This document shows positions 11,330 through 22,865 of a stretch of 64,000 nucleotides of DNA, one piece after another. Made by a program: the position numbers and the translations under genes. Numbering within the stretch: the first letter of the stretch is position 1; each line of letters starts with the position of its first letter. The DNA comes from Ceratotherium simum simum (lineage: Eukaryota > Chordata > Mammalia > Perissodactyla > Rhinocerotidae), in contig NW_004454180.1 of the NCBI RefSeq assembly GCF_000283155.1, forward strand, positions 20,070,139 to 20,134,138, given 5' to 3'. The notes under the pieces are model-generated. The model was not told the DNA's origin and did no database searches. It saw only the letters and a program-made list of their open reading frames with translations.

Positions 11330-11990
11330 CTGCGGCGGTGAGGAGGAGTGGCCGGGCCTGCCTGGGAGAAGGTACCAGACAGGGGTGGACCGCGGCCCCC
11401 CATCCCGGAGGGGCAGGAGGTGAGTGGACATGGGAGGGGCAGGGGCCGCGGCTCCCCCAGCTGGGAAGCCCCTGCCTGCCTCCTCCCTGCCCTCAGCTCC
11501 CGGGGAGACGGGCTGAGAGCCGGCGGTCTCTGCCCTGAGCGGGGGAGGAAGCTGCCGGAGCCCGCCGGCATCCTCACCACGAGAGCGCCCCGGGCTCTGC
11601 GGGTCCTCGGTAGGCGCCGGAGGCCCCATCGGAGGAGGTGGGGGACAGGGCAGACGGTGACCCGGAGGGAGTCCTGGGTCCAGATGTCCGGGGACGGAGG
11701 AGAGCAGGCCCCAGGCCCTCCCCCAGGTGCCCGCAGGAGACTTCTAGGCGCCTGGACGGCGCGGGCTGCTCGGGACCCCCTCCGGGTCTGTGCCGGGGCC
11801 TGGTGTGGGGACCCCCCCGCGGCTTGGGGTCGTGGAAGGGGAAGGCTCAGAGCGGCCCCGCCCCGCAGGGGGCTCCGGGCGCGGTCTGGACAGCAGAGAG
11901 AGGCCTGCCGGCGCGTCCTCGGGGCTCCACGCCCGCCGGCCTAGTGTTTTTCCCGTCGCCTCGTGGCGGAATACCTGCGCGCTTTCTATC
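11330..11990. promoter_or_regulatory. CpG island with splice-donor sequence
   Basis: About 650 bases are strongly GC-rich with many CpG dinucleotides (for example 'ggcgccggaggccccatcgg'), in contrast to CpG-poor sequence on both sides. Such islands mark promoters in mammals. On the plus strand a close-to-consensus donor, 'ggag|gtgagt', lies at 11416-11425, which would end a possible first exon near 11419. A weaker donor-like site is at about 11610. Overlapping open frames on both strands (11348-11944 plus, 11023-11580 minus) are expected from the GC content and are not called genes. Transcription direction and target gene are unknown. Confidence 0.6.
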
Positions 11991-12062
11991 CTGAATGACC
12001 AATCTTGATTTTTCTTCGTCTCTCTTGTCAACCAAAGTGAGCCACAACCTAGATGACCGCCA

Positions 12063-12275
12063 CACTGGAAGGTTTGGAGTCGCTGGGTTCGAATCCCAGC
12101 TCTACCACTTAGGAGCTGTGCGACGCTTGGCAAATTGTTGAACTTCTCTGATCCTCGGATTTCTCACCTGTAAAACAGGGGCACTGTGATACGTCTACCT
12201 TGCCGGATTACTGTGAACATCACATGAAATAGTGAGGGTGAAGCACTTGGTACATGGTCACTAAATGATTAGATG
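12063..12275 (+). mobile_element. MIR SINE, nearly full length
   Basis: Clear MIR order: tRNA-like 'gggttcgaatcccagctcta', then 'accacttaggagctgtgcga', 'tctcacctgtaaaacagggg' and a 3' part. It retains the B-box-like GGTTCGAATCC. It is an ancient SINE, not a tRNA gene. Confidence 0.85.
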
Positions 12276-13628
12276 ATTATGGCAAGTGGTTGTTTTCAAG
12301 GGAAACTTTCTTGTGCAATTGGTTTAATCTAATTATTCAGTGGAATTCTTGGTTTCTTTTCCGACATAAGGAACTACACAACAATGAGTAGGCTTAAGAA
12401 AAGATTCATTTGATCAATGCCAAATATGCCTGAGGACCAAATAAAACATCCTTGGCAAAACAAGTCACCTTTAATTCAAAAGAATTTTGAGAAAGGAAAT
12501 AATTTAGCCCCTCCTCCAAAGATAAGAGCTTGTGGGTAGTTTCTATATTAATTAATAAACTATTATGTTTTTAAAGTAGAAGAAGACTGACAGGTGGAGA
12601 TTTTAGGTGAACTCACTTCACAAGGGTTTGGAGCAGCAGTCGGCTTCAAGATTAAACTTCCAGGCACTTGGCCAGGCCCAGATACACACCCCAACTCGTC
12701 TGTTGTGCTTGTGTGGAAAGTAAACATTTTGTATAATTGTAAACACCTGAGGTTACATAACATCCACACTTCGGGTCCTCTCCTACTGTTTCCACGTGTG
12801 CTATCCCCACAAAACCTAAGAGGTTTTAAACCAATGTGACCCATAGCAAAGACAGTCAGCAGGGCATCCTCTCTCCCATGGCTCATTCCTTTCTGGATGG
12901 GGCTACTTTATACACATAACATAACTGTGTTTTGCATTATCATCTACTCTTTTATTTAAAACCTGAAGAGGAGTTATTAGAAAAAGAAGCAAAGGACCTT
13001 TACAGATGAGAAATGCAGGCAGGTTCTTTGCTCATGATTGCATTTGTAGGCTAGCCTAATAGGACTTTGTATTATAAGTAAAAGTGTTTCTGAATGCTTT
13101 TTAGTTTCTCATCCCTGTATTCATATGGCCTCTCTTTCTTGAGAGAAAAACCTAATTTTTGTCTTTTTAACAGAATTATCTAATTGCATAGTCATTTTCA
13201 ACCATACAAAAGCAACATTAAAAATGAGCTAAAGGAGATAATTACGACTCGCAGACTAGGAAGAGGTACCTGATCTGATATGTAGTTCTTGTGCTTGAGG
13301 GATTTAATTTGACATCAACAGAAAAAGGAGTTTTCTGAAGAAAAAAACATTTTGCTTTAATCCACAATGTGTTTAGCTATAGAGAGCTCTACTGACAGAA
13401 TTTGTTTAATGTTTTTCTGACTCATTTCGTGCTTAACAAAGGGCTTGCCTTAGCTCTTGCATCTCAATTCATTGTTGTCTGATTCTTTAATCTTAATTTT
13501 TATTGACTGGTGAGATAGATAAAATGATTATGGTGAGAGATTTTAGTATGTACATATCAAAATTGGAAAGCTCCAGGAAGCAAAAAATAAGTAAGGAGAT
13601 ATAGGAATTGAACAATCCAGTAAGTAAA
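12276..13628. other. Unique AT-rich stretch
   Basis: No gene or repeat recognised. Confidence 0.3.
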
Positions 13629-13630
13629 CT

Positions 13631-13663
13631 CGTGTGTGTGCGTGTGTGTGTGTGTGTGTGTGT
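13631..13663. repeat. (GT)n microsatellite
   Basis: About 33 bases of TG repeat with one C interruption. Antisense frames over it read Thr-His repeats and are artefacts. Confidence 0.95.
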
Positions 13664-13919
13664 CTACCCCAGTGCGCAGATGCGATCGTGCATATAGGAG
13701 AAAGACCCTTACAGCCTTTAAATAGGGAAGACATACTTTTCCCTCTGTGTGTTCATGGCACATTTAAAATAGTTGATCCCATATTTGACCACAAATAAAA
13801 TTTTGGTACATCTTTGTGTTGTTTCACTTTTTGCAACAATCATGTATTACTCTTGTAATGCAAAAAACACCAAAATAAAGAAAAAATTTAAAAATGTGTT
13901 TGTTTTATTTCTAACGTCT
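13664..13919. other. AT-rich stretch
   Basis: No feature recognised. Confidence 0.3.
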
Positions 13920-14035
13920 ATTTCTAGATGTTTGGGCACATATTAGGCACTCAAATGTTGGCTGCCTAAATAAATGAATGGATTTTAACATTCATTGAGT
14001 ATCTGGTATGTGCTGGGTATTGCCCTATAGCTGTG
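13920..14035 (+). mobile_element. L2/MIR-type 3' end relics
   Basis: 'cacatattaggcactcaaat' with 'taaataaatgaatg' is an L2-like 3' end. It is followed by 'gagtatctggtatgtgctgg', which resembles the antisense start of another L2 or MIR copy. Confidence 0.5.
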
Positions 14036-14825
14036 TGGTCTGAAGCCATTTGAGTTAAGTGGATTTTGGTCTATCACAGAGCAAACCATCTGCCCTCAGA
14101 TATAACTAAGATAGCAAGTCTGCAGTCACTCCTTTAGCCCATGACAGAGGTTCTACCTGCTCTCCAATTGCATCGTAAGGGATTCTGCTGAAGTGGTTTG
14201 TTCATACCTTTGATATGCAGATATACATTTTCCCACTTCCGGTAATGATTTCCAGAGTGAGGGAGGTGTGAGAGGGGCGTGTGGAGCAGGGAAAGCTTCT
14301 GACACTGCCCACGCTGACTGCACTAGGTAACTGACGACCTTTCCAGCTTTACCAAGAATAATTCTTCCATCTCCAAGCACACTGGTTCTGTTGTCTGTTT
14401 ACTTATGATTATTATTTACTTAGAATCTGGAAATAGGTTCTTTTTCTCATTTAAAAATATTTCTTCCCTCTTTTCAAAATGGTGGCTTTGATGAAGTGGT
14501 TGAGTTTCCTCAGTAACTGCTGACTTGATTAATCGCAACAGGCACACCCCCCTGAAGCACTACTAGCCGTAATGTGCACTCCTTTTCTAAGACATTTTCA
14601 ATCAAGGAAAACGAAGAGCTTGTAATTGGATGAGGCTTTTCACTTGTTTCTTATCAGACATTTGCTTACAGTTTGGAAATGTTGGCTCCCCCATGGGCAA
14701 GATTAGCATCAATATTAAGGGTGGTACATTTTTCTACCCAATAATGTGTTGTGCATCTTAGTTAATAGCAGGCAGAATAATAGGGCACCTGTGTGTTTTT
14801 TCTCTTTTTTTGGTTTTTAAAACTA
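14036..14825. other. Unique stretch
   Basis: No gene or repeat recognised. Confidence 0.3.
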
Positions 14826-14827
14826 TC

Positions 14828-15025
14828 AGTTATCAAGAGCTTAGTATGTGCTGGGCACTGAACAAAGCTCTGAAGTAAGTTATTTCTTTTAATCCTCACA
14901 ACAGTTTTATGAATTAGATGTGACGAAGAAACCAAGGCTAAGTGAACATAAGTGATAAAACTAGGAACGGAAAATCTCTCTGGCTCCGAAGCCCGTGCTC
15001 TTAACCACTGTGCTACACTTCTCCT
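14828..15025 (-). mobile_element. MIR SINE
   Basis: Antisense MIR: 'gtatgtgctgggcactgaac', 'ttaatcctcacaacagtttt', 'gaagaaaccaaggctaagtg', ending 'gtgctcttaaccactgtgct'. It is almost full length. Confidence 0.85.
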
Positions 15026-15625
15026 GTTACTGCATGGTCACATGCTGGAACTTACCTTCCTCTAGAACACCTCCCTCTTAGAAGACTCAAGAAAAACTCA
15101 AGCATCCCGACCCCCGACTCCAGCCCCCAGCTTTTTCATAGCTTGGTTTCCACCACATGTGTTCCTCAACAACATCAAGATTTTCAGTCCCTTTCTCCCT
15201 CCCCTTCCTCCCAGTTTAGCAGCCCAGTCCTGGGCTTGCTTGCTTCTCCACGAACCTCATGGTTGATCATCTGAAATATTCTCCCACAAATACCCCCTTT
15301 ACTTCTCTCCTACTGCTAACCCCACTCTCCTGTATCCCAACCCTGGATCAAGGCCACAATTTGCTTCCTTTACTCCTGTCTTCGGATTAGCTAATCAATG
15401 TTACAAAAAAAATCAGCAGGCCTTGCAGTAAACCTTGCATATTGGCACCACTGACCATTTATGGACTTGAACCCTTGCTGGGCCCTCAGCGCTCTCCTTT
15501 TGTTCTGTGGCTTCACTGGGCCAGGTTCCTCTCGTCGTCTTCAACAGCTATGCCATGTGAATACCACTGTCCTTAAGTTCTCACTTCCCTTACGCGTAGC
15601 TGACCATACTTTCTCCTACTTCATC
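15026..15625. other. Unique pyrimidine-rich stretch
   Basis: C and T rich, with no family recognised. Confidence 0.3.
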
Positions 15626-15629
15626 AGAA

Positions 15630-15810
15630 AATAATAGAAGATACTATGAAAAAAGGTCAATAAATCTGAAAATGTAAATGAAGTGGACAATTTGCTAGAA
15701 AACCCCTGTCAAAAACTGAAGCAAGTAGAAATAGAAAACCTGAATAGCATCAAACTATTTAATCTGTAAATAAAAACTTACCCATAAAGAAAAAAAATGA
15801 GGCCATTAAG
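15630..15810 (+). mobile_element. Old L1 ORF2 relic, sense
   Basis: Broken translation with 'NPCQKLKQVEIENLN' parallels the L1 ORF2 segment '[14 protein letters not shown]' found in the younger L1 at 41.1 kb. It contains stops, so it is a relic. Confidence 0.55.
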
Positions 15811-16021
15811 CATTATCTTGCTCAACTTTCCATCCCCCTCACTGCTGCTCCTCTACTTGCATACCGTTCCTGACTTTCTTCCACGGGCCATGGGTCTCGC
15901 TTCCTGCTCAAATCCAACTCCTCACCTTGACCTCAGGTCCAAGGTGGAGGCATCTGCGTTCTGGGCAGCAGGATGAGGAAAAGATGAAGAAGGGAGTCAA
16001 GGACTCGACATACTGTCTTTT
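15811..16021. other. Unique stretch
   Basis: No feature recognised. Confidence 0.3.
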
Positions 16022-16034
16022 AAGAAGGTTCCCA

Positions 16035-16244
16035 GGGCCGGCCCCGTGGCTTGGCGGTTAAGTGCGTGCGCTCCGCTGCTGGCGGCCCAGGTTTGGATCC
16101 CGGGTGCGCACCAACTCACCACTTCTCCTGCCATGCTGGGGCCGCGTCCCGCGTACAGCGACTGGAAAGATGTGCAGCTATGACGTGCAACTATCTACTG
16201 GGGCTCTGGGGGAAAAAAAAAAATAAATAAAAAATAAATAAATA
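16035..16244 (+). mobile_element. ERE SINE, short type
   Basis: Starts 'gggccggccccgtggcttgg' and ends after 'ctatctactggggctctggg' with an A/AAAT-rich tail. There are no tail modules. The duplication 'aagaaggttcccag' (from 16021) recurs as 'aagaagtttctcag' (16245-16258) with two differences. Confidence 0.95.
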
Positions 16245-16258
16245 AAGAAGTTTCTCAG

Positions 16259-16635
16259 AAGCTCCTCCCTGACCCTTCTCCTTATCTCTCCATGGCCAGA
16301 ATTCAGTCACATGCCACAGGTGACTAAGCTTTAGGGGAGGCTGTGAAATATAATCTTTATTTTGGGTAACTACATGCCCAATTAAAAATTTTATTGTTAT
16401 AGAAGCACAGAATGAAAATTGGAGATATTGAACAGTCTCTGCCAATGTTCCTTTGCACATGAAAAGAGTTGAGTTGCCTCTCTTTTTTTTCTTGACTTAT
16501 TTGTTACTTACATTGCAAATATTTTACAAATTTGGACCTTTTAATCTTTTAACTTTGTTTATGGTGTTTCTCATCATACAGAGGTTTATAATTATTATGT
16601 AGCTGAATCAGACCTTTTTTCTTTTGTCTTCATTG
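16259..16635. other. AT-rich stretch
   Basis: No feature recognised. Confidence 0.3.
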
Positions 16636-16639
16636 TTTC

Positions 16640-17245
16640 TGGATTTTATATTGTGCTTAAGTAGGCTTTTCTCATCCATATGTTCTCATATTTTCTTTTG
16701 GTATTTTTATACTTTATTATTATTATTTTTTGTGAGGAAGATCAGCCCTGAGCTAACATCTATGCCAATCCTCCTCTTTTTGCTGAGGAAGACTGGCCCT
16801 GGGCTAACATCCGTCCTGATCTTCCTCCACTTTATATGGGACGCCACCACAGCATGGCCTGACAAGTGCTGTGCATCAGGGTGCGCGCCCGGGATCCGAA
16901 CGGGGGCCGCCAGCAGCGGATTGCCTGCACTTAACCCCTACGCCACTGGGCCGGCCCCTATCCTTTGGTTTTTTGACTTTAGGTCTTTACTATATCTGAC
17001 ATTTATTTTTTGGTACAATGTGAGATAGGGCTCCGTCTTTAATTTTTCAGTTTTTAGCTAAGTGTCCCAACTCATTTATTAAACTAGCTTTAATTTCTCA
17101 TTCACTTGAAATGCCACATTTATGGTGAACTAGGTTCTAATATATACGTGAGTCTATTGTGAACTCCCTATTCCGCTTCTATTGAGCTATTACTAAACTC
17201 ATACCACAATTTTGATTAATATAATTTTGTGGAATTTCTTTCTTC
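16640..17245 (-). mobile_element. Old L1 ORF2 relic split by an ERE
   Basis: Antisense L1 ORF2-like text on both sides of the ERE at 16725-16958. The left side has 'tcttttggtatttttatact'. The right side has 'gacatttattttttggtaca', 'atgtgagatagggctccgtc' and 'attttgattaatataatttt'. The two halves continue one another. Confidence 0.65.
16725..16958 (-). mobile_element. ERE SINE, two tail modules
   Basis: Minus-strand copy from 'ggggccggcccagtggcgta' at 16958 to the T-run near 16725, with two 'gctaacatc' modules. No clear TSD is found, unlike most other copies here, probably because the target was T-rich or has decayed. It forms an inverted pair with the ERE at 16035. Confidence 0.93.
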
Positions 17246-18500
17246 TTTTTCCCCTCTCCTTGCTCCCCACTGCTCCTCCTTTCTCTTCCCTACTTCCGTT
17301 TCACCTAGCCAAGCCTGTATGATGCTCCCGTGGAGATGGGGCAGACTGCTGCGAGCGTCCATCTGTTTTTCCTTAACCGTAGAATCTCTGTCCCTTTCCT
17401 ACTCATCACGCTCCCATTTCTTTGCTGCCCAGTGTCACCCCTTCCAGGTCTTGAGTTGCACGGGATGCTGAGGTTGGAAGGATTACGGCTTGCAGTTAAG
17501 ACTTGTTCTTTGCACTTCCACCTTTTGATCCTTTGGACCCTGTGTGTGTGTAAATCTACTTCTCTTTATTGTTGGGTTTAAAAATTTTCTCTAAGTTCTC
17601 TGAAGATGTGAAAACATTATTGAGCCAGTCTGTGTGGATTTGCCTCTTCCTTTATTTCCCCTTTGATTTATTTTCTTTGACGGGAGCTCTTCTCTGAGTT
17701 AGTGAGTCGTGGAGTCTCAGAATCACGTAGCGCGTGGATGAGTTGCGTGGCGCTCAGTGGTCCCATCTACTGCCCAGAGTTCTGCTGAACCTGTTCTGGA
17801 TGCAGCTAACGGAGGTGCCGGCGTGAGGCTCGTCGTGGTGAGAAGCAGGCACGCCTTCCCCAGGGCTCCAGCCCCCGGGCTCTTTGGGCGACTTTGTAGC
17901 CACCACATAGACTTCCTCTATGGTCGTGTCTCGTCTGACCAGTGTTCTCCTTCTTCCACGTTTCATTGGCTCTTATGCAGTTACTCTTCCAGATGAACTT
18001 GCTTTTCAACTTGTCGGATTCTATTAAAAAAATCTCATTAGGATTTTGATTTTGATTGTTTTTAATTTACCAAATAATGGGAGGGATATTAACCATATTA
18101 AGCATGTTGGGTCATCAGAACAGATTCTGATGACAGGAGCTGGGGGTCTAGTGGACTTTATGAGTGTGTGTGTGTGTATGGAATGGTGGTGGTGGGAGAT
18201 AAACATGCAGGACTTTCCTTTATAGTGTCAATTCAATAGGAACTTTAGAGGGAAAAGTAAGCCATCTTGAACTAGAAGCTCTGATAGTTTTTATGAGACA
18301 AAACAAACTATATTTAAAAAAGAATCAAGGCCAAATAAGCCAATACAGTTTGGTTTACATTGAAGTGTTAATATATTATAAAGTCACTGAACGCACACTG
18401 AAAGGTTGCCATAGTAACAGTCATTTTCATGAAATGATTTTAGATACTAGATTCTTGAATGATGGCAGGCCTTGTTATTTGCTTTAGGGCATCTTTAGTG
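17246..18500. other. Unique stretch with short simple tracts
   Basis: No gene recognised. A short (TG)n lies at 18160-18178. Overlapping frames at 17723-18009 on both strands lack domains. 17700-17900 is slightly CpG-richer than its surroundings, but too short to call an island. Confidence 0.3.
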
Positions 18501-18559
18501 CACGCGCCCGCTCTCTCTCTCGTCTCCTTGGAGGATAGAAAATGGGAAAGGGACCTGTA

Positions 18560-18830
18560 TCTGATACAATTCTTCAACTGAAAGCAACAGAAATCAATTT
18601 TGACTCATTTAAGCAAAAAATGTATTTATTGGTAGGATCAAAGGATGGTTCACAGAGTTGAAGGAAATGTGGAGGGGGCTTCTGGGGGGGTCAGGAATGT
18701 GCAGCAACTCGGAGAACCTGGGAAGCAGTAAGCATGAGATAGCATCTCCGGGGCAACCAGGAGGATGAGGGAGCTCTTACCATGTTCAATTTTGTGTCCC
18801 TATGTTCAAGGTTCAAATTCTAGGAAGTTT
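18560..18830. repeat. Probable interspersed repeat, family unassigned
   Basis: 'ctgaaagcaacagaaatcaa' and 'aatgtatttattggtaggat' have the look of a common mammalian interspersed repeat, but I cannot name it. Confidence 0.35.
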
Positions 18831-18865
18831 CTGATATGCCTGGTTTGAAAAAAAAACTCTGTGTA

Positions 18866-18890
18866 CACATACACACACACACACACCCCC
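18866..18890. repeat. (CA)n microsatellite
   Basis: About 10 CA units followed by a C-run. Confidence 0.9.
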
Positions 18891-19490
18891 CACACTTTTT
18901 TTTCTTGTAGAGAGGATTCTTGTAGAGAGATTCTCATAGGAGTTTGCCGCCTCTTTCAGCTTATAAATCGGAAGCCATAGGTAATAGACTAGGGATGGCC
19001 ATACAAGAAAGGCCAGTTTGAAATGGAGAAACACATTATGCTTGAACAGTTTCATTTCTCTGTGCAAGTTTCTCAAAACTTGTCTTTCTCTGGGCTTTTC
19101 TTTTACCCTTCGTGTATCTATGTCTTCCTGCTGTCTTATCTGGTTTTTCTTCCTTTCTGAATTGTCATCAGTGAATTTTATTCATGATGGTATTCTGTTT
19201 TATTATGTTCTCTTCCAGGGACCTCCACCATGGCACCCATCCTAGCCCTTCCTCCCTCCTACCTCCTAGGCAGTGTCCAAAATGCTACACATTTCTATAT
19301 CCCTCTTTCCCCCCTTCCTGCTCTCCTATTTCCTTAGTGTCCTCCTTTTACGACCAGCCAAATGTGAAAACAGAAACTTACAGTGTTATTAACAGTGAGT
19401 TCATGTTACTTTTGGAAGATTGCATTATTGTTCCCACTTCTTCAGCCTTCCCTGAGTCCCCATCCTTTGCCGCGTGACCATCTGGTTCCT
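18891..19490. other. Unique stretch
   Basis: No gene or repeat recognised. Confidence 0.3.
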
Positions 19491-19860
19491 CTCACTAGAG
19501 GTGGAGTATATTTCTCTGCCCCACTGATGTTGGGATTGACCATCTGACTGGCTCTGGACAACGGGATGTTAGTGGTCGTGATGATAGCAAAGGCTTCAAA
19601 TGCGCTCTCAGGTTTGGCTTGCCCTCTTGCTCCTCTGCATTGCCACGGACATATTCCGGATGCTCCGCTGTTCCCAGGGGAATGATGACATGCGGAGCAG
19701 AGCTGCCCCAAGCAACTCACACACCCACAGCGTGAGGCTGCGCTGTCCCAGCATACCTGCAGACTGACGAACAGGAGGAAAAGTGCTTCTTGTTGCATGC
19801 CTTTCGGTTTTGGGGTGGTCTGTTGAGCAGCATTTTTGTGGCAACAGTTAACTGATACAT
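19490..19860 (+). mobile_element. LTR-like interspersed repeat, family unassigned
   Basis: 'ctctcactagaggtggagta' near the start and 'ggttttggggtggtctgttg' with 'cagttaactgataca' at the end match the ends of a common mammalian LTR-like repeat as I remember it. It is decayed, and no internal retroviral coding is seen. Confidence 0.5.
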
Positions 19861-20565
19861 TACTTTTCCAGTGAGGGTATTTTCATTTAAACTGGAATGT
19901 TCTGAAGTCCATGCCTTAATCCTTGTGCATGTTTTATAGAGTTTTACACAGAGAGGAAATGTTGGGCAGAAGGTGTGTTGTGGGATCTCAGTATACACCA
20001 GGAGGCAAAAACCTACTACATGCCTGTTGGTATCACACATTAAATGATCAACGTTTTTGTTAGAAAAGTGAAGGAGATTCTGAAAAGCCTTTCTAACACA
20101 GTATGGTTATCCAGAATTCTTTCCCAGCTAAGTACATTTTCACTGTAATTCTAGTATAGGTTAGAGCGTGCCTCTGGCTGTTATAAGACTGCCCAGGCTT
20201 TGCTGGGCTCTTGAAACTCTGCTTAATGTTGTCGCCAGCAGATTTCCAGGCAGAAGTCTTCCAAGGGTACAGTCACCAACACTTTCCTGGAACTTGCCCT
20301 GTCTATGAGATTGACTCTGAGTTCCAAATTCTAGGGTTTTTTTTTTTGTCTATAAAAATCAGTGTTTATTAAGAATCCGCTTATTTGTGGCAGCAGGCAG
20401 TCTACAGAGGAGTGCTCCTCTGTCAACCATGTCTTCCAGGAGCTTATACTTTGAGAAGACAGCGTGAACTGTATTTTTAAGTCTTTATTTTTTATGCTTA
20501 TACACACAAAAAAACCCCTGCTTCTTATAAAATAGTCAAACACATAAATAAATGACATTGTAAGT
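19861..20565. other. Unique stretch
   Basis: No gene or repeat recognised. A T-run lies at 20336-20348. Confidence 0.3.
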
Positions 20566-20569
20566 AGAG

Positions 20570-20780
20570 GTTCTCAGTAATCTTACGCCTTAGAGAGAAC
20601 TACTTCCGATTCCTCCAGATTTCCTCTACGCATATACAAACATACGCTTTTTATATATTTTTTTACAAAAATGTGGTTACGCTATAAATGCCATTTTGCA
20701 GCCTGCTTTTTTCTACCTAACAATGTATTGCCGACCTCTTTCCTTGTTATTATTCTAGTTCTGTTATTTTTTATTTCATT
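20570..20780 (-). mobile_element. Old L1 3' end relic, antisense
   Basis: 'ttacaaaaatgtggttacgc', 'cattttgcagcctgcttttt' and 'ctacctaacaatgtattgcc' resemble the antisense 3' end of ancient L1M elements. Related text occurs at 38.9-39.2 kb and 48.6-48.9 kb. Confidence 0.6.
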
Positions 20781-21485
20781 TTCTTTGCAGATAGAACTAT
20801 TTGTAAAGCAATTCTCTTCGAAGCATAATTTTGTTCTCTTTTCTAGGATTGTATCATAAATCAACATAATTAGTTATTTGCAACTGCTGAAAGCAGTACA
20901 AACTTGGAAGAACAAATTTTAAAAGGATATGGGATAATCAGTCAATGCTAGCAAGTTCAGGTGATAGAAATTCACACTCTTTCCTGAGGCGGGGGCCTCA
21001 GTCTGAGCCAAATCTTTGCTTTTCCACACAACTTTTATACCTTAGTAGAAGCAGGACATGAGAGGGGAGATCAACTGCTAGAAGTCTGCGTGATGACAGC
21101 AGCAAGAAGTGACAGCCGCCATTCCACCCTGCACAAGGGTTCAGAAAAGACATTTCAAAGACCCAAGAGTTTTCAAAAAAGATCATGACCCAGAGCCTTT
21201 AGCACAGCAGTAAAGAATCAGCAATTCCTCAAGAGCTCCTGAAGGCAGTCCCAGGAAGAGAGCTGATGTTCGTAACGAAGGTCCCAAGCCGCAGAAAAGG
21301 CTTGTTATTGCCCACTCTGTTGAAACAGGAAAATTGTTATGTGTTGTAGGACAAGTCTCATCAAAATGTATAAAATTAAAAAATTAAATGTTTAAAGGGC
21401 AATCTCCAGTTAAATGAAGAAGATAATGGGGCAGCTCTTTGTTCACTTAGTGTGTAAAGTCGTTGTCCATTCTTTTAGTTGGGTG
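20781..21485. other. Unique stretch
   Basis: No gene or repeat recognised. Confidence 0.3.
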
Positions 21486-21489
21486 GGGA

Positions 21490-22052
21490 AGCAATGTGAG
21501 CCCACTCCCCAGGCTCCCTTGCAGTGAGGTTGGCCATGAGACTGAGTTGTATCCAGGGCAACGGGAGCAGAAGTGAGGGGCACCTCATTCAGGTCTGGCC
21601 CATAAACAATATCCTTCTCCCTCTTCTCCCATCTGCTGGGAGAACGTCAATGTTCAGGGCAACCTGAAAAGCCTTGTGTTGAAGATGGCAGGGCCCCCAT
21701 CAACCTGGTTCCTGTGCTTTTCCTTATCCCAGGCTGATTGGACTTATTGTATTTTATTTTTGCTGAGGAAGATTTGCCCTGAGCTAACATCTGTTGCCAA
21801 TCTTCTTTTTTTTTGTATGTGAGCTGCCACCACGGCATGGCCACTAACAGATGAGTGGTGTAGGTCTGCACCTGGGAACTGAACCCAGGCCACCAAAGTG
21901 GAGTGTGCTGAACTTAACCACTAGGCCACTGGGGCCAGCCTGATTGGACTTTTAAATAAGCAAGAAAGTCATTTTTATTGTGTTCAGCTATTGAGAAATG
22001 GGGTTTATGTTTACAGCAGCAAGCATTACTTTCAATAATACACAGTAACACA
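21490..22052 (+). mobile_element. LTR-like repeat interrupted by an ERE
   Basis: 'ccaggctcccttgcagtgag' with 'ggttggccatgagactgagt' on the left of the ERE, and 'acagcagcaagcatta' on the right, fit one decayed mammalian repeat. The family is not assigned. Confidence 0.45.
21746..21938 (-). mobile_element. Divergent older ERE-type SINE
   Basis: Minus-strand copy: 'ctggccccagtggcctagtg' at the 5' end, one tail module and an internal A-run seen as T at 21804-21815. A direct repeat 'ctgattggactt' at about 21734-21745 recurs at about 21940-21951. Body divergence resembles the copies at 8887 and 30771. Confidence 0.88.
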
Positions 22053-22439
22053 GTTTTACCCTAGGAAACTTGGAAATCTATGGAGATAGTCCAACTCCAC
22101 TTGCTTGTATTCTTTTGTGTGAAGTCTCATTACCCTAAAACACGCTGACAAATGGATCTGGTGATGCCTTTTGGCTTAGTGTCTTCCCCATCGTCCAATG
22201 ACTATGACCAGAATCCTGCACATTCCTGCAGAATCCTTCCCGTTCTCTAGATCTGAGCATCACAAAATCACTGGTTTTGGTTTTGAATGGAGTTTCAGAG
22301 GGCTTGGGTGGCCTTCTCTTGTACAACTCTTGAACTTTCCTGGAAATGGTTTGATTTAAAATTTCCTTTATGTGTAACAGCATAGTTTTGTGATTTTCTC
22401 TCAATCTGATTCCTCCACATTTCTTGTTTATTCCTGGTG
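22053..22439. other. Unique stretch
   Basis: No gene or repeat recognised. The minus frame at 22135-22404 shows no domain. Confidence 0.3.
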
Positions 22440-22865
22440 GTTATTCTTTATATATAAAGAGATCCTGTTGTTATTGGAGTGGGATTTATGTTTTTCATCA
22501 CAGTTTTGGCTTATTGCTAATATATAGGAAAGTTAGCAATTTGGGTAATTTGTTTCATAACCAGCCCCTTAGTGAATGTTCTGATTAGTTGATTTCCTGA
22601 AATTTTTGGATGGACTATCATGTGATAGTTCTTTCTCCCTTATGATAGTTATACTTGTTTATTTTTATTACCTTTTCCTCAATCCCATTTGCCAAAACAT
22701 TCAAGGCAATGTTAAATAATAGTTATAATATAGGATATCCCTGATTGATCCTAAAACTTATATCTACATTTGTAGGGGGCTAGATTTCTCATTTTCTGTT
22801 TTTCTATTCAGGGATATGTGAATTTTGTTAAATGAAGGAAATTGTTCCCTAAGTTTAATGCTCTG
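22440..22865 (-). mobile_element. Old L1 ORF2 relic (reverse-transcriptase part), antisense
   Basis: 'ggcaatgttaaataatagtt', 'aatataggatatccctgatt' and 'gtgaattttgttaaatgaag' match the antisense L1 reverse-transcriptase region in decayed form. Many stops. Confidence 0.6.

Noticed and set aside
11348..11944. 198-codon frame in the CpG island
   Set aside because: High GC suppresses stop codons, and long frames exist on both strands. The Arg/Pro/Gly-rich translation is typical of GC-rich non-coding DNA.
12063..12120. tRNA-like segment with GGTTCGAATCCC
   Set aside because: It is followed by the MIR core and 3' part, so it is the tRNA-derived head of a MIR SINE and not a tRNA gene.
17723..18009. 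Cluster of overlapping frames on both strands
   Set aside because: No shared codon-use signal, no splice sites that extend them, and all are under 80 codons.
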